From: an uncultured Lachnospiraceae bacterium
Lineage (GTDB): Bacteria; Bacillota; Clostridia; Lachnospirales; Lachnospiraceae
Assembly: GCA_910586205.1 (NCBI GenBank)
Contig: CAJUGD010000009.1
Location: 1 to 64,000, forward strand
DNA: 64,000 nucleotides
Reading direction: 5' to 3'
A model generated the notes under the pieces. The model was not told where the DNA came from, did no database searches, and was given only the letters and a program-made list of their open reading frames with translations. The stretch's first letter is position 1; every line of letters begins with the position of its first letter. Of this stretch, positions 44,932 to 54,011 are shown piece after piece. The translations under genes and the position numbers were made by a program.

Positions 44932-45416
44932 TACACTCCCTCATTTCCTTCTTTCTTCAGTTCCACAATCATCTCAATCTCCACCGGAGTACCGAAAGGA
45001 AGCTCATTGGTGCCAAGAGCCGCCCTGGCATGTTTTCCGTTTTCTCCAAACGCTGCAATCAAAAGCTCCGACGCCCCGTCTATGACAAACGGCTGCTCCC
45101 CAAACCCAGGTGCGCTTGCCACAAATCCCAGAACCTTCACAATCCGTTCTACCCGGTCCAGATCACCGACAGTATACTTTAACGCTGCCAGACAATTACA
45201 CATACACTGTCTGGCACATGCCTTCCCCTGCTCCACGGTAAGAGTATTTCCCAGCTTTCCCTCATGCAGAAGCTCTCCGTTCTTTCTGCAGTCCTGCCCG
45301 GACACATATACCAGATTTTCCCCAAACCTTACGGACGGCAGATACGCTGCCACCGGTTTTGGCGTTTCCGGAAGCGTCACCCCTAATTCCTCCAGTTTCT
45401 TTTCTATGATTCCCAT
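44931..45416 (-). CDS. RidA/YjgF/UK114 family enamine/imine deaminase
   Basis: 161 residues, GAGGATAAGAATAT before ATG. Family blocks: LPETPKPVAAYLPSVRFGEN, YVSGQDCRK, VEQGKACARQCMCNCLAALK, FVASAPGFGEQPFVIDGAS and HARAALGTNELPFGTPVEIE, which keeps the catalytic Arg of RidA. RidA hydrolyses reactive 2-aminoacrylate-type intermediates released by PLP enzymes. This fits the two PLP enzymes in the cluster. The slightly long form (about 155-160) belongs to the YjgF-like-2 type subgroup. Confidence 0.9.
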   Translation of the reverse strand: MGIIEKKLEELGVTLPETPKPVAAYLPSVRFGENLVYVSGQDCRKNGELLHEGKLGNTLTVEQGKACARQCMCNCLAALKYTVGDLDRVERIVKVLGFVASAPGFGEQPFVIDGASELLIAAFGENGKHARAALGTNELPFGTPVEIEMIVELKKEGNEGV

Positions 45417-45451
45417 ATATTCTTATCCTCTTTTCTATAAAATGATACAGC

Positions 45452-46735
45452 CTAAATCATACCCAAAAGTTTCGGCAGCCCCAGCACCACATCCGGCACA
45501 TAGGTAGCCAAAAGCAGCACCAATATCTCCACCGCACAGAAAGGAAGCACTGCCTTCATAGTCCGTGACAGCGGAATCTTGGCAATACTGCTGCCGATAA
45601 ACAGACATACCCCATAAGGAGGCGTAGCCAGACCAATCGTAATATTCAGCACAAACAGCACCGCAAAATGAATCGGATGCACTCCTAAAGACACTGCTAA
45701 CGGAGCTAAAATCGGCGCAAAGATCAAAAGGCTTACATTTGCATCAATGCCGCAGCCCAAAATCAGCAAAAACACATTCATCAAAATCAAAACCACAAAC
45801 TTATTGGTAGTAAGGGAAGTAATAAAATCTGCCAAAAGAACCGGCACCTGCCCCATGGCCACCAGCCATCCCACCGGACATGCCACAGCCGCAATCAAAA
45901 GAACCGCCCCGGACTGGATCATGGATGCCACCATACATTCCATCAGGATTTTCCCGTTTAAACTGTGATAATAAAACACGCCCACCAAGATCGAATACAG
46001 GATTGCAATGGAAGCAGCCTCTGTAGGCGAACATACCCCGGTCATGATCCCTCCCAGAATAATGACCGGCATCAAAAGCGCAGGAACCGCCCGCAGCACT
46101 GCGTGAAAAATCTGTCCCATAGAATATTTCTCTGTGTTTCTGGGATATTTCCTCTTAATGCTCAGGTAAGTGGCGGGAATCATAAGTCCCACTCCCAGCA
46201 AGATACCCGGCACCACGCCGCCCATAAACATAGCGGAAATAGACGTGCCCAGCGTTGCTCCATAAAGCACCATTCCGATACTGGGAGGGATAATGGGGCC
46301 AATCACCGAGGAGCTGGCTGTAACTGCCACAGAAAAGTCATCATCATACCCTTCCTTCACCATAGCAGGGATCAGCGCACCGCCTATGGCCGAAGTATCC
46401 GCCACGGCTGACCCTGACACTCCCGCAAAAAACATGGATGCCACAATATTGGCATTGGCCAGGCTTCCCGGCACCCATCCCACCAAAACCCGGCACAAAA
46501 GCAAAATATCATCAATAATGCCCACCTTAGACATCAGCTCTCCGGCCAGGATAAACATAGGAACCGCAATAAAGGTAAAGCTGTTCACTCCCTGAAAGAT
46601 CTGCTGAAACAGCATACTGAGGGAAATCCCTCCCCAGCACCAGATCGTAGCCACCAGCCCCATAGCCATGGCAAATGCAATCGGAATCCCCATAGCCATA
46701 AAAAAGAACAAAAACAGGAATAGATAAACGCCCAC
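45452..46735 (-). CDS. dctM: TRAP transporter large permease DctM
   Basis: 427 residues. GTG 46735 overlaps the dctQ stop by one base (TAGTG) with GGGAGGAGGAGC upstream; a longer frame to 46846 is not needed. About 12 TM segments; marks: MAMGIPIAFAMAMGL, FIAVPMFILAGELMSKVGI, ASMFFAGVSGSAVADTSAIG, FSVAVTASSSVIGPIIPPSI and LILGCGIDANVSLLIFAPIL. It is the sodium-driven transport subunit that moves the compound delivered by the DctP-type protein. Confidence 0.95.
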   Translation of the reverse strand: MGVYLFLFLFFFMAMGIPIAFAMAMGLVATIWCWGGISLSMLFQQIFQGVNSFTFIAVPMFILAGELMSKVGIIDDILLLCRVLVGWVPGSLANANIVASMFFAGVSGSAVADTSAIGGALIPAMVKEGYDDDFSVAVTASSSVIGPIIPPSIGMVLYGATLGTSISAMFMGGVVPGILLGVGLMIPATYLSIKRKYPRNTEKYSMGQIFHAVLRAVPALLMPVIILGGIMTGVCSPTEAASIAILYSILVGVFYYHSLNGKILMECMVASMIQSGAVLLIAAVACPVGWLVAMGQVPVLLADFITSLTTNKFVVLILMNVFLLILGCGIDANVSLLIFAPILAPLAVSLGVHPIHFAVLFVLNITIGLATPPYGVCLFIGSSIAKIPLSRTMKAVLPFCAVEILVLLLATYVPDVVLGLPKLLGMI

Positions 46736-47241
46736 TAAGCTCCTCCTCCCTTCATTACCTTTTTCCAATCTTTCACATGACCCGCAGCAAACCACACCGT
46801 ATGAACCGCCATCAGGACAAACCCAATATACAGCCCCAAAGCCCACCAGAAATAAGAAATCCTGGTAGCTGCCGCCCTGACCCTCATTTTTAAAAGCAGC
46901 ATCTCATAGCCATATTTTAAGAGAACCCCAAGAACTATCCCGACACACACATAGCTGACCAGTTCCAGCAAATAGCGCACCTTCTTGGAAAACAGATCCA
47001 CCAAAAGATTGAACCTTACCAAATCTGCCCTTTTATACGCCACACTGGCCCCATTAGCCGTCAGCCACAGCATACACATCCTGGCAATCTCCTCTGACCA
47101 GATGGCAGAGGTCATAAATGGCAGCCACCTGGTAGTCACTCCCACTAAAAGCGCAAACAACATAATAAATCCAGACCCGGTAGCCAGCACAATCCCTATG
47201 CGCTCTGCCCATTCACTGCACCGGCCAATCACCTTCATCAT
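46735..47241 (-). CDS. dctQ: TRAP transporter small permease DctQ
   Basis: 168 residues from ATG 47241 (GGAGGGATTGTGG upstream). Four TM segments; family signature region WSEEIARMCMLWLTANGAS with RADLVRFNLLVDLF after it. Forms the membrane complex with DctM. The gene lies between the binding-protein gene and dctM, with a strong stem-loop separating it from dctP. Confidence 0.93.
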   Translation of the reverse strand: MMKVIGRCSEWAERIGIVLATGSGFIMLFALLVGVTTRWLPFMTSAIWSEEIARMCMLWLTANGASVAYKRADLVRFNLLVDLFSKKVRYLLELVSYVCVGIVLGVLLKYGYEMLLLKMRVRAAATRISYFWWALGLYIGFVLMAVHTVWFAAGHVKDWKKVMKGGGA

Positions 47242-47333
47242 CCACAATCCCTCCATCCTATCCACTTTCTGTCTGCATCTTAAACCTTTCCCTGCCTGAA
47301 ACCTGCAGGCTGAATCTTCCTGTTGTTGTTAGA

Positions 47334-47427
47334 AAAAAGACAGCAGCTATACGGTTTTTTCGCTCACGCGGCTATGCCGTCACAGCCGCGTAAGACAAGA
47401 AAACCGTGACTGTTGTCTTTTATTTTT
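47334..47427 (-). terminator. Branched hairpin / attenuating terminator between dctP and dctQ
   Basis: Outer stem AAAAGACA-AC-GT-ACGGTTTT pairs across 47334-47357 and 47400-47427 with a few mismatches; an inner stem ACGCGGCT/AGCCGCGT spans about 47365-47392. On the minus strand the outer stem ends in GTCTTTTTTCT, a normal intrinsic terminator tail. It probably makes dctP mRNA more abundant than the downstream genes. Confidence 0.65.
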
Positions 47428-47437
47428 TCGGAATCCT

Positions 47438-48571
47438 TTACTTTCCTATCTCCTGCACCCGGTCATACAGCTCCTGGGAAACCGTCTTTCCATCCCCAAT
47501 AAACTTCGGAACGATTTGTCCGGCTGCCTCCAGCCACTTTTTCTGTTCTTCTGCAGTGGGCTCATACACCGTAACCCCCTGCTCTCTCATCTTATCTGCC
47601 ACTCCGGCTACATCTTTCTCGTTCAGCTCTCTCTTGATCTGCTCGGACTCACGGGACGCCTTAATCACTGCTTTAAAAAGCTCCCCGTCCACACCGCCTA
47701 AAGCATCCACAGCCCCTGAGCTGATGACTCGTACCGAAGGACCAAAGGACAAAGTCATAACCGTTGCATACTTGGCCACCTCTGTAAAGTTATTGGTAAA
47801 AGCCGGAACCGGACCAGCATACACTCCGTCTACAGTCCCTTGCTCCAGACCGGTATACAGTTCCTGCCATGCCATAGGAGTGGCTCCGATGCCGCAGGCT
47901 TCATAAAGCGCCATCTCAATCTCTGATCCTGTAGTACGAACCTTCAGATTAAAAGCATCCTCCGGAACCTTTACCTCTCTTTTTGTATTAAAAAGCCATC
48001 TGGCTGCTCCTCCGTCCACATCAAAGGTCACCGGATAACATCCGATCTCCTCATATACCTGGGCTGCAAGCTCATCTCTCAGATCCGAGGCAAGCACCTC
48101 ATACACATGATCCGTATCCCGAAACATTCCTGGAAAATCACAGAAATCCAGCACATGGCAGAACTCGGAAAGATTGGCTGTAGAGCATTTTGCCATCTCA
48201 AGAGTGTTGGCCATACATGCCTGTACCACATCTCCGTCCGAGCCAAGCTGCCCGGCAGGATAATACTCAATCTTCACCCTTCCGTCTGTGTAGGTCTCCA
48301 CCAGCTCAATGAACTTCTGATTGGCTTCATATTCTGCTGTGCCGTCAACCGCTGCGTCTCCCCACTTCAGTACAATAACATCCTTTGGCTCCTCTTTTTT
48401 GTCACCTTCTGCCTGGCTCTTAGAGTCATTGCCTTCTGCTCCTGCATTTCCTGCCTCTGTGCCGGAATCAGCAGCTATTGAGGTTTGGGCCTTACCGGAA
48501 TCCGAACTGCATCCTGTAATTCCTGTAACTGCCATAGCTGCTGCCAGCAGCAATGCGATCTGCTTCTTCAT
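47438..48571 (-). CDS. dctP: TRAP transporter solute-binding lipoprotein DctP
   Basis: 377 residues, AAGGAGGAGTAAAT before ATG. Lipoprotein signal MKKQIALLLAAAMAVTGITGC, then a low-complexity Ser/Glu/Lys linker to about residue 70. DctP-domain marks: VLKWGDAAVDGTAEYEANQK, GRVKIEYYPAGQLGSDGDVV, KVPEDAFNLKVRTTGSEIEM (the conserved Arg that binds a carboxylate) and TPMAWQELYTGLEQGTVDGV. Captures an organic acid-like compound outside the membrane. First gene of a nine-gene operon. Confidence 0.95.
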   Translation of the reverse strand: MKKQIALLLAAAMAVTGITGCSSDSGKAQTSIAADSGTEAGNAGAEGNDSKSQAEGDKKEEPKDVIVLKWGDAAVDGTAEYEANQKFIELVETYTDGRVKIEYYPAGQLGSDGDVVQACMANTLEMAKCSTANLSEFCHVLDFCDFPGMFRDTDHVYEVLASDLRDELAAQVYEEIGCYPVTFDVDGGAARWLFNTKREVKVPEDAFNLKVRTTGSEIEMALYEACGIGATPMAWQELYTGLEQGTVDGVYAGPVPAFTNNFTEVAKYATVMTLSFGPSVRVISSGAVDALGGVDGELFKAVIKASRESEQIKRELNEKDVAGVADKMREQGVTVYEPTAEEQKKWLEAAGQIVPKFIGDGKTVSQELYDRVQEIGK

Positions 48572-48624
48572 ATTTACTCCTCCTTGAATGTAAATTGAAA
48601 CTATTGTCTATGTTTCCTGTTTTA

Positions 48625-48653
48625 AGCATAATCCAAACATAACTTTTTGTCAA
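48625..48653 (-). promoter_or_regulatory. Promoter of the TRAP/RidA operon
   Basis: Minus strand TTGACA (48653-48648), 17-base spacer, TATGCT (48630-48625); start near 48618, about 47 bases before dctP. It is back to back with the plus-strand promoter at 48735. Confidence 0.75.
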
Positions 48654-48734
48654 TATGAAACTAACAAAAAATCTTATAATTTTTCTTTTTTCAACAATTT
48701 TTTGATTTTTCTTTCCACATTTTTTACTTTTATG

Positions 48735-48763
48735 TTGATTTTTTTCAATGATTCTATTATAAT
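48735..48763 (+). promoter_or_regulatory. Promoter of the M20/M24/PLP operon
   Basis: TTGATT (48735-48740), 17-base spacer, TATAAT (48758-48763); start near 48770, about 40 bases before the ATG at 48810. Confidence 0.7.
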
Positions 48764-48772
48764 CTTTTTATA

Positions 48773-48790
48773 TAACAAAATAATTTGTTA
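48773..48790. promoter_or_regulatory. Candidate operator at the divergent promoters
   Basis: TAACAAA (48773-48779) and TTTGTTA (48784-48790) form a 7-bp dyad with a four-base gap over the predicted transcription start of the plus-strand operon. A further single TAACAAA half-site occurs at about 48662, upstream of the minus-strand -35. A possible binding site for the YheO-type regulator in the cluster. Confidence 0.4.
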
Positions 48791-48809
48791 GGTTTGAAAG
48801 GAGATTCCC

Positions 48810-50024
48810 ATGCGTCTTACACAAGAATACAAAAAAATACTTCCCCCGGAAGAAACCATCTTATTTTTACAAGAACTGGTCAAAATTCCCAGTATAAACG
48901 GCCACGAGGAAGCCATTGGACTTTATCTTCATGATTTTTTTCAGAAGCAGGGCTGGAAAAGCACACTCTATGAAGTAGAGCCTCACAGACCTGCCGTGGT
49001 GGCTCTTGTCCAAGGAAAGCATCCGGGAAAAACCGTCATGTTTACCACTCACTATGATACCCACGTGGTTGATAATATGGAAATCCCGCCTTTCACTCCC
49101 AATATACAGGATTTTCTTCTATATGGAAGGGGAAGCTGCGACGCCAAAGGCTCTATTGCCGCCATGATCATGAGCGCTCTGCTGTTATGGCGGTCAGGAG
49201 CAGAATTTTCCGGCACCCTGATGCTGGCCTTTGTCCCAGACGAGGAATATCTCAACAAAGGCACCACCTGGCTCATGGAGCACGGTGTCACGGCAGATAT
49301 AGCGGTTGTGGGTGAGCCTACCAGAATGGATGTGGGATTTGGCCACCGGGGCTGTACCCATTTGGATATCATCACCAAAGGCAAAGCCTACCACAGCGCT
49401 TACCCGGAGCGGGGAATCAATGCCATTGAGAAAATGGCCTCTGTCATAACCCATTTAAGGAATGACTTCTTTCCTTCCTATGAGGACAGAACCCATCCCT
49501 TCTTAGGCCACCCGGTCATTAACTTAGGAATTATTACCGGAGGAACCAGAATCCACACCGTGGCAGATTCCTGCACAGCCTCTTTTTTAAGACGGGATCT
49601 TCCGGGAGAGACTACCGAACAGATTCTGGCTGAAATCCAGGAATACGTAGATTCCCTGAAAACCCAGAACCCAGGACTTGCTGCAGAGGTAAAACTCAGC
49701 ACTATCCAGCAAAGAATCCGCCTTCCCTTCTTTATTGATCCTGATCACCCTCTTGTACAGGCCATGTCAGACAGCTATTGCCATATCACCGGAAAAGAAG
49801 GAAGAAAATCTGTCATGAATTATTACTGCGATGCCAGTATTCTCTGTACGGAGCACAACATCCCCACCATTATTTTCGGACCTGGGGACATCCATGTGGC
49901 CCACTCCTCTTTAGAGTATATTGATATCCGTGATCTGTGTGATGCAGCCTACATTTATGCAGATTTTGCCCTGTCACAGCTCACAGACAACACCGCACCA
50001 GAAGAAAAGGAACCCAGCGTATGA
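48810..50024 (+). CDS. M20-family metallopeptidase (second copy)
   Basis: 404 residues, GAAAGGAGATTCCC before ATG. Motifs: TTHYDTHVVDNM, GRGSCDAKGSIAAMI, VPDEEYLNKGTT, GEPTRMDVGFGHRGCTHLD and VAHSSLEYIDIRD (late metal-binding His). It hydrolyses an N-acyl or dipeptide-like compound. Its stop overlaps the next start by four bases (ATGA). Paralogous to the peptidase at 39194, so one such gene sits at an end of each divergent operon. Confidence 0.88.
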   Translation: MRLTQEYKKILPPEETILFLQELVKIPSINGHEEAIGLYLHDFFQKQGWKSTLYEVEPHRPAVVALVQGKHPGKTVMFTTHYDTHVVDNMEIPPFTPNIQDFLLYGRGSCDAKGSIAAMIMSALLLWRSGAEFSGTLMLAFVPDEEYLNKGTTWLMEHGVTADIAVVGEPTRMDVGFGHRGCTHLDIITKGKAYHSAYPERGINAIEKMASVITHLRNDFFPSYEDRTHPFLGHPVINLGIITGGTRIHTVADSCTASFLRRDLPGETTEQILAEIQEYVDSLKTQNPGLAAEVKLSTIQQRIRLPFFIDPDHPLVQAMSDSYCHITGKEGRKSVMNYYCDASILCTEHNIPTIIFGPGDIHVAHSSLEYIDIRDLCDAAYIYADFALSQLTDNTAPEEKEPSV

Positions 50025-51136
50025 CAGAGGATCGTTTAAAAAAGGCATGTCTTTTTATGTCTGCCTGCAAAATCCACACCCTGATTGCCTGTCACCCAAA
50101 GCATGTATACTATTTGTCAGGCTTTTCCACCACAGCCCGTCCCTACTGGCAAATCGGACAGACCTGCTGTCTGATCTCACAAAACGGTCTGAGAGCCTTG
50201 ATTCTGCCAAAACCATGGGGAAAGGAGTTTTCTTCTGTCTCCGTATTTCAGGTGGTGGAATACAGCGGAGGCGCTGAGGGCTGTGCCCAGACCATTGCCG
50301 CCCTGCTTCCCGGTCAGTCTGACGTAAAAGTAGGCGCGGATCTTACCTGGATGAACACTCCTTTATTCCGGGCTTTATCAAAGGAAGCTCCCCATATTTC
50401 CCTTCTGGATGAACATCCGGTGTTGGCCTGGTGCCGTATGGATAAGGACCTTTCTGAAATCCAGGCTTTGTATCAGGCATGTAAGATCAGTGATCATGCT
50501 CTTCAGAAAGCCGGGCTGCTTATCAGAGAAGGAAGTATAGAACAAGAAATCCAGACTGCCTTGGACAGCCAAATGATTCAGGAAGGCTCCCTGGGGGGAG
50601 GCTTTACTACCAAGGTAATATCCGGATCCAACGGAAGTTTTCCTCACCATGTGGCAGGAAATCACCAGATATCCGCAAAAAGCGCCACCATCGTGGATTT
50701 AAGCGCTTCTGTAAATCATTACGAATCAGACAGCGCAAGAACCTACCTGACAGAAAGTCCGGCTCAAAAGGAATGCTCAGAGCTTTCCTGTATCCATCAG
50801 GGAATCTGTGAAATCCTGGCGCAGCTTCCTAAAAAGCTGCGCCCCGGGGTCCCTGTATCTGATATTGACCGCTTTGTCCGCAAAGAATTGTCCCGTCTCC
50901 GCCCGGATGCCCTTCAGGCCGGAACCATTGGACACGGAGTGGGGCTTCATGCCCACGAATATCCGGATATTACCCCGGACAGCTCAGAGCTTCTCCAGGA
51001 AAATATGGTCCTTGCCATAGAACCGGCCCTGTATCTGCCTGGACATTGGGGCATCCGAATCGAGAATATGTTTCACATTCACTGCTCTGCTACTGATATT
51101 ATGAATGAATTGGAGGCATCCTATGGGCATCTATGA
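50021..51136 (+). CDS. M24-family peptidase (Xaa-Pro aminopeptidase / creatinase fold)
   Basis: 371 residues. Creatinase N-domain (about 1-130, KHVYYLSGFSTTARPYWQIG), then the pita-bread catalytic domain: IVDLSASVNHYESDSARTYL (metal-binding Asp pair, with the first in an atypical DLSA), GTIGHGVGLHAHEYPDI (His) and VLAIEPALYLP plus IRIENMFHI (two Glu). All five metal ligands appear present. It removes N-terminal residues before Pro or acts on creatine-like amidines. Translationally coupled to the M20 gene upstream and overlapping the next gene by 14 bp. Confidence 0.87.
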   Translation: MTEDRLKKACLFMSACKIHTLIACHPKHVYYLSGFSTTARPYWQIGQTCCLISQNGLRALILPKPWGKEFSSVSVFQVVEYSGGAEGCAQTIAALLPGQSDVKVGADLTWMNTPLFRALSKEAPHISLLDEHPVLAWCRMDKDLSEIQALYQACKISDHALQKAGLLIREGSIEQEIQTALDSQMIQEGSLGGGFTTKVISGSNGSFPHHVAGNHQISAKSATIVDLSASVNHYESDSARTYLTESPAQKECSELSCIHQGICEILAQLPKKLRPGVPVSDIDRFVRKELSRLRPDALQAGTIGHGVGLHAHEYPDITPDSSELLQENMVLAIEPALYLPGHWGIRIENMFHIHCSATDIMNELEASYGHL

Positions 51137-52235
51137 AGAATTACACGTTCCCCGGATCATCAATGCCATGGGGACCTACACCATTTACGGCGGCTCCAAA
51201 ATGAGCAGCCAGACCATTGAGGATATGAAGGACGCAGCCGCCTCTTTCATTGATTTAAATCTGCTCCAAAAAAAGACCGGACAAGCCATTGCCAGACTGA
51301 CCTTAAATGAAGCGGCCTATGTCTGCAATGGAGCGGCTGCCGGGATCTACTTAGGGCTTTTGGCTGCCGTTGCCCTTCACTGCGGGAAAAAAATAAGGTA
51401 TCTGACCAGACAGGATCTAAAGGAAAGCCAGATCTTAGTCTTCCGATCTCACCGAAGCCCCTATGATATTGTGATGGAGCAGCTAGGCGTCTCTGTCACC
51501 GAGCTGGCCTACTCTAACCACACCCTTCCCTGTCCGCAGGAAGATATGGATGCCGCCATCTCGCACCGGACTGCTGCCATCTATTACCTGGAGTCCGGCT
51601 GGACAGCCCCCGGCGCCCCGTCTCTAAAGGAAACCATAGAAGCAGCAAAAAGGCACGGCCTTCCCATCATCTTAGATGCAGCAGCCATGCTTCCTCCTGC
51701 TGACAATCTGTGGAAATATACAAAAGCAGGCGTGGACCTTGCCGTTTTCAGCGGGGGAAAAGACTTAAAGGGGCCTCAGGCCAGCGGTCTGATCCTGGGG
51801 CGAAAAGAACTGATTGATCTTTTGCTGGAATCTGCTTTTCCCAAACACGGCTACGGCCGATTTCTAAAGGTAGGGAAAGAAGAAATCGTTGGGCTCTACT
51901 CTGCCCTAAAACAGTATCTTGCCCAGGATCAAGAAGCCCGGCTGCAGGACGCAGAAGACCAGGTAAAGCTTGCATGCAGCATACTGAATGCCCATCCCGG
52001 CTATCAGGCTGCCAGAAGCTACCCCAATGAGGCTGGACAGCCCATTCCCAGAGTTTTAGTAAACCTTACAGGCCAAAGCGCTGATGCAAAAGACATTCTT
52101 TGTTATCTGTCCTGCTGCAGCCCGCCAATCATCGCCTCAGCCGCTGATCAATCCAGCTTTTATCTAAACCCAATGACCCTGACCAAAGAAGAAATGGAGT
52201 GGATCTGCAGTCAGATTTTACTCTATTCCCGTTAA
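51123..52235 (+). CDS. SelA/DgaE-like PLP-dependent enzyme
   Basis: 370 residues from ATG 51123 (TTGGAGGCATCCT upstream). Resembles the SelA-like fold I group, which includes D-glucosaminate-6-phosphate ammonia-lyase: INAMGTYTIYGGSKMS, LNEAAYVCNGAAAGIYLGLL, YYLESGWTAPGAPSLKE, PIILDAAAMLPPADNLW and the lysine in LAVFSGGKDLKGPQASGL. Expected chemistry is elimination or ammonia release from an amino acid or amino sugar, giving an enamine that RidA (44931) could clear. No SelB/tRNA-Sec genes are nearby, so selenocysteine synthesis is unlikely. Confidence 0.8.
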   Translation: MGIYEELHVPRIINAMGTYTIYGGSKMSSQTIEDMKDAAASFIDLNLLQKKTGQAIARLTLNEAAYVCNGAAAGIYLGLLAAVALHCGKKIRYLTRQDLKESQILVFRSHRSPYDIVMEQLGVSVTELAYSNHTLPCPQEDMDAAISHRTAAIYYLESGWTAPGAPSLKETIEAAKRHGLPIILDAAAMLPPADNLWKYTKAGVDLAVFSGGKDLKGPQASGLILGRKELIDLLLESAFPKHGYGRFLKVGKEEIVGLYSALKQYLAQDQEARLQDAEDQVKLACSILNAHPGYQAARSYPNEAGQPIPRVLVNLTGQSADAKDILCYLSCCSPPIIASAADQSSFYLNPMTLTKEEMEWICSQILLYSR

Positions 52236-52280
52236 CCCTCATACACGATATTTACACGTAAGTTAGGAGGAACCTATTTC

Positions 52281-53120
52281 ATGTACAAAATCGGATGCAT
52301 CGGCCACGCAGGCCGACACGGTGAATTTTTTTCTCGGGTTTTCAACCAGCAGCAGCTTTTCGGAAACTACCGCTTCTCCTACGTATTCGGAGAGGATGAA
52401 GCCTTATCCCTGGAAGAAAAAAACCAGCGCTTTTACCACGTAGACGCCTACTTTGACACTGCCGAAGAACTGATCGAACGTTCCGACGCTGTCATGATCC
52501 TTACCATTGCCGGTGAAAGCCATCTTCCCTATGCCTTAAAGGCCATAGAAGCCAAAAAGCCTGTCTTTGTGGACAAGCCCTTTGCCGTTACCTATGAAGA
52601 TGCCAAAGCCATCACGGATGCCGCACGCCTTCATCATGTCCCCCTCTTTGGCGGATCCACCCTGCGTCACTTAAAAAAGCTGGACGAAATCCGCCTGCTT
52701 ATGAAAGAGGAAAGCTTCCCCTTTGTCTCCATCTCCTACCGGGCAGATCCGGAAAGCCCTTTGGGACTGTACCCCTATTATGCCAGCCACATCGCGGAGA
52801 TCTGCATGTCTTTATGCGGTCCTGATTATCACGATGTGACAGTAAGCCGCAGAGGGAAAAATGTTTGCTCCATAGTAAAATACGCCCATTGCAGCGCCGT
52901 CCTTATGACCACCTTGGACACAGAGCTGGTAAACATCCATCTTACGGGTAAAAAATCATATTCCTTTGACTTAAACCAGGATGAATGTTATATTGATGGT
53001 GCCGCCAGATTTATCCAGATGCTCGAAACTGGTCATCCTCCCGTGCCCTATGAGGAGTATTGCAGTTCCGTAAAACTTCTTGAAGACATTACCCGCAAAA
53101 TGAACGCTCTGGCCTGGTAG
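52281..53120 (+). CDS. Gfo/Idh/MocA-family oxidoreductase
   Basis: 279 residues with TTAGGAGGAACCTATTTC before ATG. N-terminal NAD-binding start KIGCIGHAGRHGEFFSRVF (GxxGxxG-like, altered to GHAGRHG), the dinucleotide-side AVMILTIAGESH and VDKPFAVTYEDAKAITDAAR (Gfo/Idh (E/D)KP motif with catalytic Lys). Short for the family (usually 330-370). It would oxidise or reduce a sugar-like or hydroxy-acid intermediate. Fourth gene of the plus-strand operon. Confidence 0.85.
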   Translation: MYKIGCIGHAGRHGEFFSRVFNQQQLFGNYRFSYVFGEDEALSLEEKNQRFYHVDAYFDTAEELIERSDAVMILTIAGESHLPYALKAIEAKKPVFVDKPFAVTYEDAKAITDAARLHHVPLFGGSTLRHLKKLDEIRLLMKEESFPFVSISYRADPESPLGLYPYYASHIAEICMSLCGPDYHDVTVSRRGKNVCSIVKYAHCSAVLMTTLDTELVNIHLTGKKSYSFDLNQDECYIDGAARFIQMLETGHPPVPYEEYCSSVKLLEDITRKMNALAW

Positions 53121-53186
53121 GTAAAATACTACAATGCAGGTGTGAAAAGGGATTTTAACACCTATGCGAAAAAAGAGGAGGATCCC

Positions 53187-53930
53187 ATGAACCAGATCTA
53201 TGATAACTGGAGCTTGTGGCAAAAACTGCTTACCATGCTGGAAAACCAATTTGGAACCAAGAGTGAATTTATTCTGCATGATCTGACCAAAGATTACAAC
53301 CATACCATAGTGGATATCCGAAACGGCTATATCACCAACCGGAAAATCGGAGACTGCGGTTCCAACTTAGGATTAGAGGTGCTGCGCGGCACGGTAAAAG
53401 ACGGAGACCGGTACAACTATATTGTCAATACCAGAGACGGCAAGCTCCTCCGTTCTTCCACCATGTTTATTTATGATGAACAGGGAAAAGCCATTGGAAG
53501 CCTGTGCATCAACACGGATATTACAGAAACCGTCCATTTTGAAGAATACCTGCGCCAGTACAACCAGTACAATCTTCCTGCAGCTTCTTCTCCCCTTCCT
53601 GCCCCTGCCTCCCCAGAGTCGCCAAGGGAAAGGGAAGCCTCCGGCTCCCGGACAGAACCGGAAATCTTTGCCAATGATGTATCCCAGATCTTAGACTTTC
53701 TCATAGCAGAGGCCGGTAAGCTGGTAGGAAAGCCGGTAAGCAAAATGAACCGGGAGGACAAGATCCGCTTTGTCCGTTATCTGGACCAGAAAGGCGCTTT
53801 CCTGATCACAAAATCATCGGAAAAGGTCTATGAATATTTGAATATTTCACGATATACCTTATATAATTATCTGGATTTTATCCATAAAGAGTCAAACGGC
53901 TCCACCCCGTCGCCTGAGGCGGAAGATTAA
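53187..53930 (+). CDS. YheO/DauR-type transcriptional regulator (PAS-like domain plus HTH)
   Basis: 247 residues from ATG 53187 (AAGAGGAGGATCCC upstream). N-terminal YheO-like PAS_6 domain (LLTMLENQFGTKSEFILHDL, HTIVDIRNGYITNRKIGDCG, GSLCINTDIT), a Pro/Ser/Glu-rich linker at about 135-165, and a C-terminal HTH_22-type domain (NREDKIRFVRYLDQKGAFLI, ISRYTLYNYLDFI). Relatives (DauR) control D-amino acid catabolism in response to a ligand. Likely the local regulator of both divergent operons. Confidence 0.87.
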   Translation: MNQIYDNWSLWQKLLTMLENQFGTKSEFILHDLTKDYNHTIVDIRNGYITNRKIGDCGSNLGLEVLRGTVKDGDRYNYIVNTRDGKLLRSSTMFIYDEQGKAIGSLCINTDITETVHFEEYLRQYNQYNLPAASSPLPAPASPESPREREASGSRTEPEIFANDVSQILDFLIAEAGKLVGKPVSKMNREDKIRFVRYLDQKGAFLITKSSEKVYEYLNISRYTLYNYLDFIHKESNGSTPSPEAED

Positions 53931-53965
53931 AGAACGTAAAAGAAAACAATCAGACGAAGCAAAAA

Positions 53966-53989
53966 GAGCGCTTATGAAAATAAGCGCTC
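53966..53989. terminator. Perfect hairpin with GAAA tetraloop before the SDR gene
   Basis: GAGCGCTTAT-gaaa-ATAAGCGCTC, a perfect 10-bp stem. On the plus strand no T run follows, but on the minus strand TTTTTGC does. It may partly separate the SDR gene from the regulator, act as an RNA stabiliser, or stop antisense transcription. Confidence 0.5.
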
Positions 53990-54011
53990 CCTACACAGAA
54001 CGGAGGAAAAC

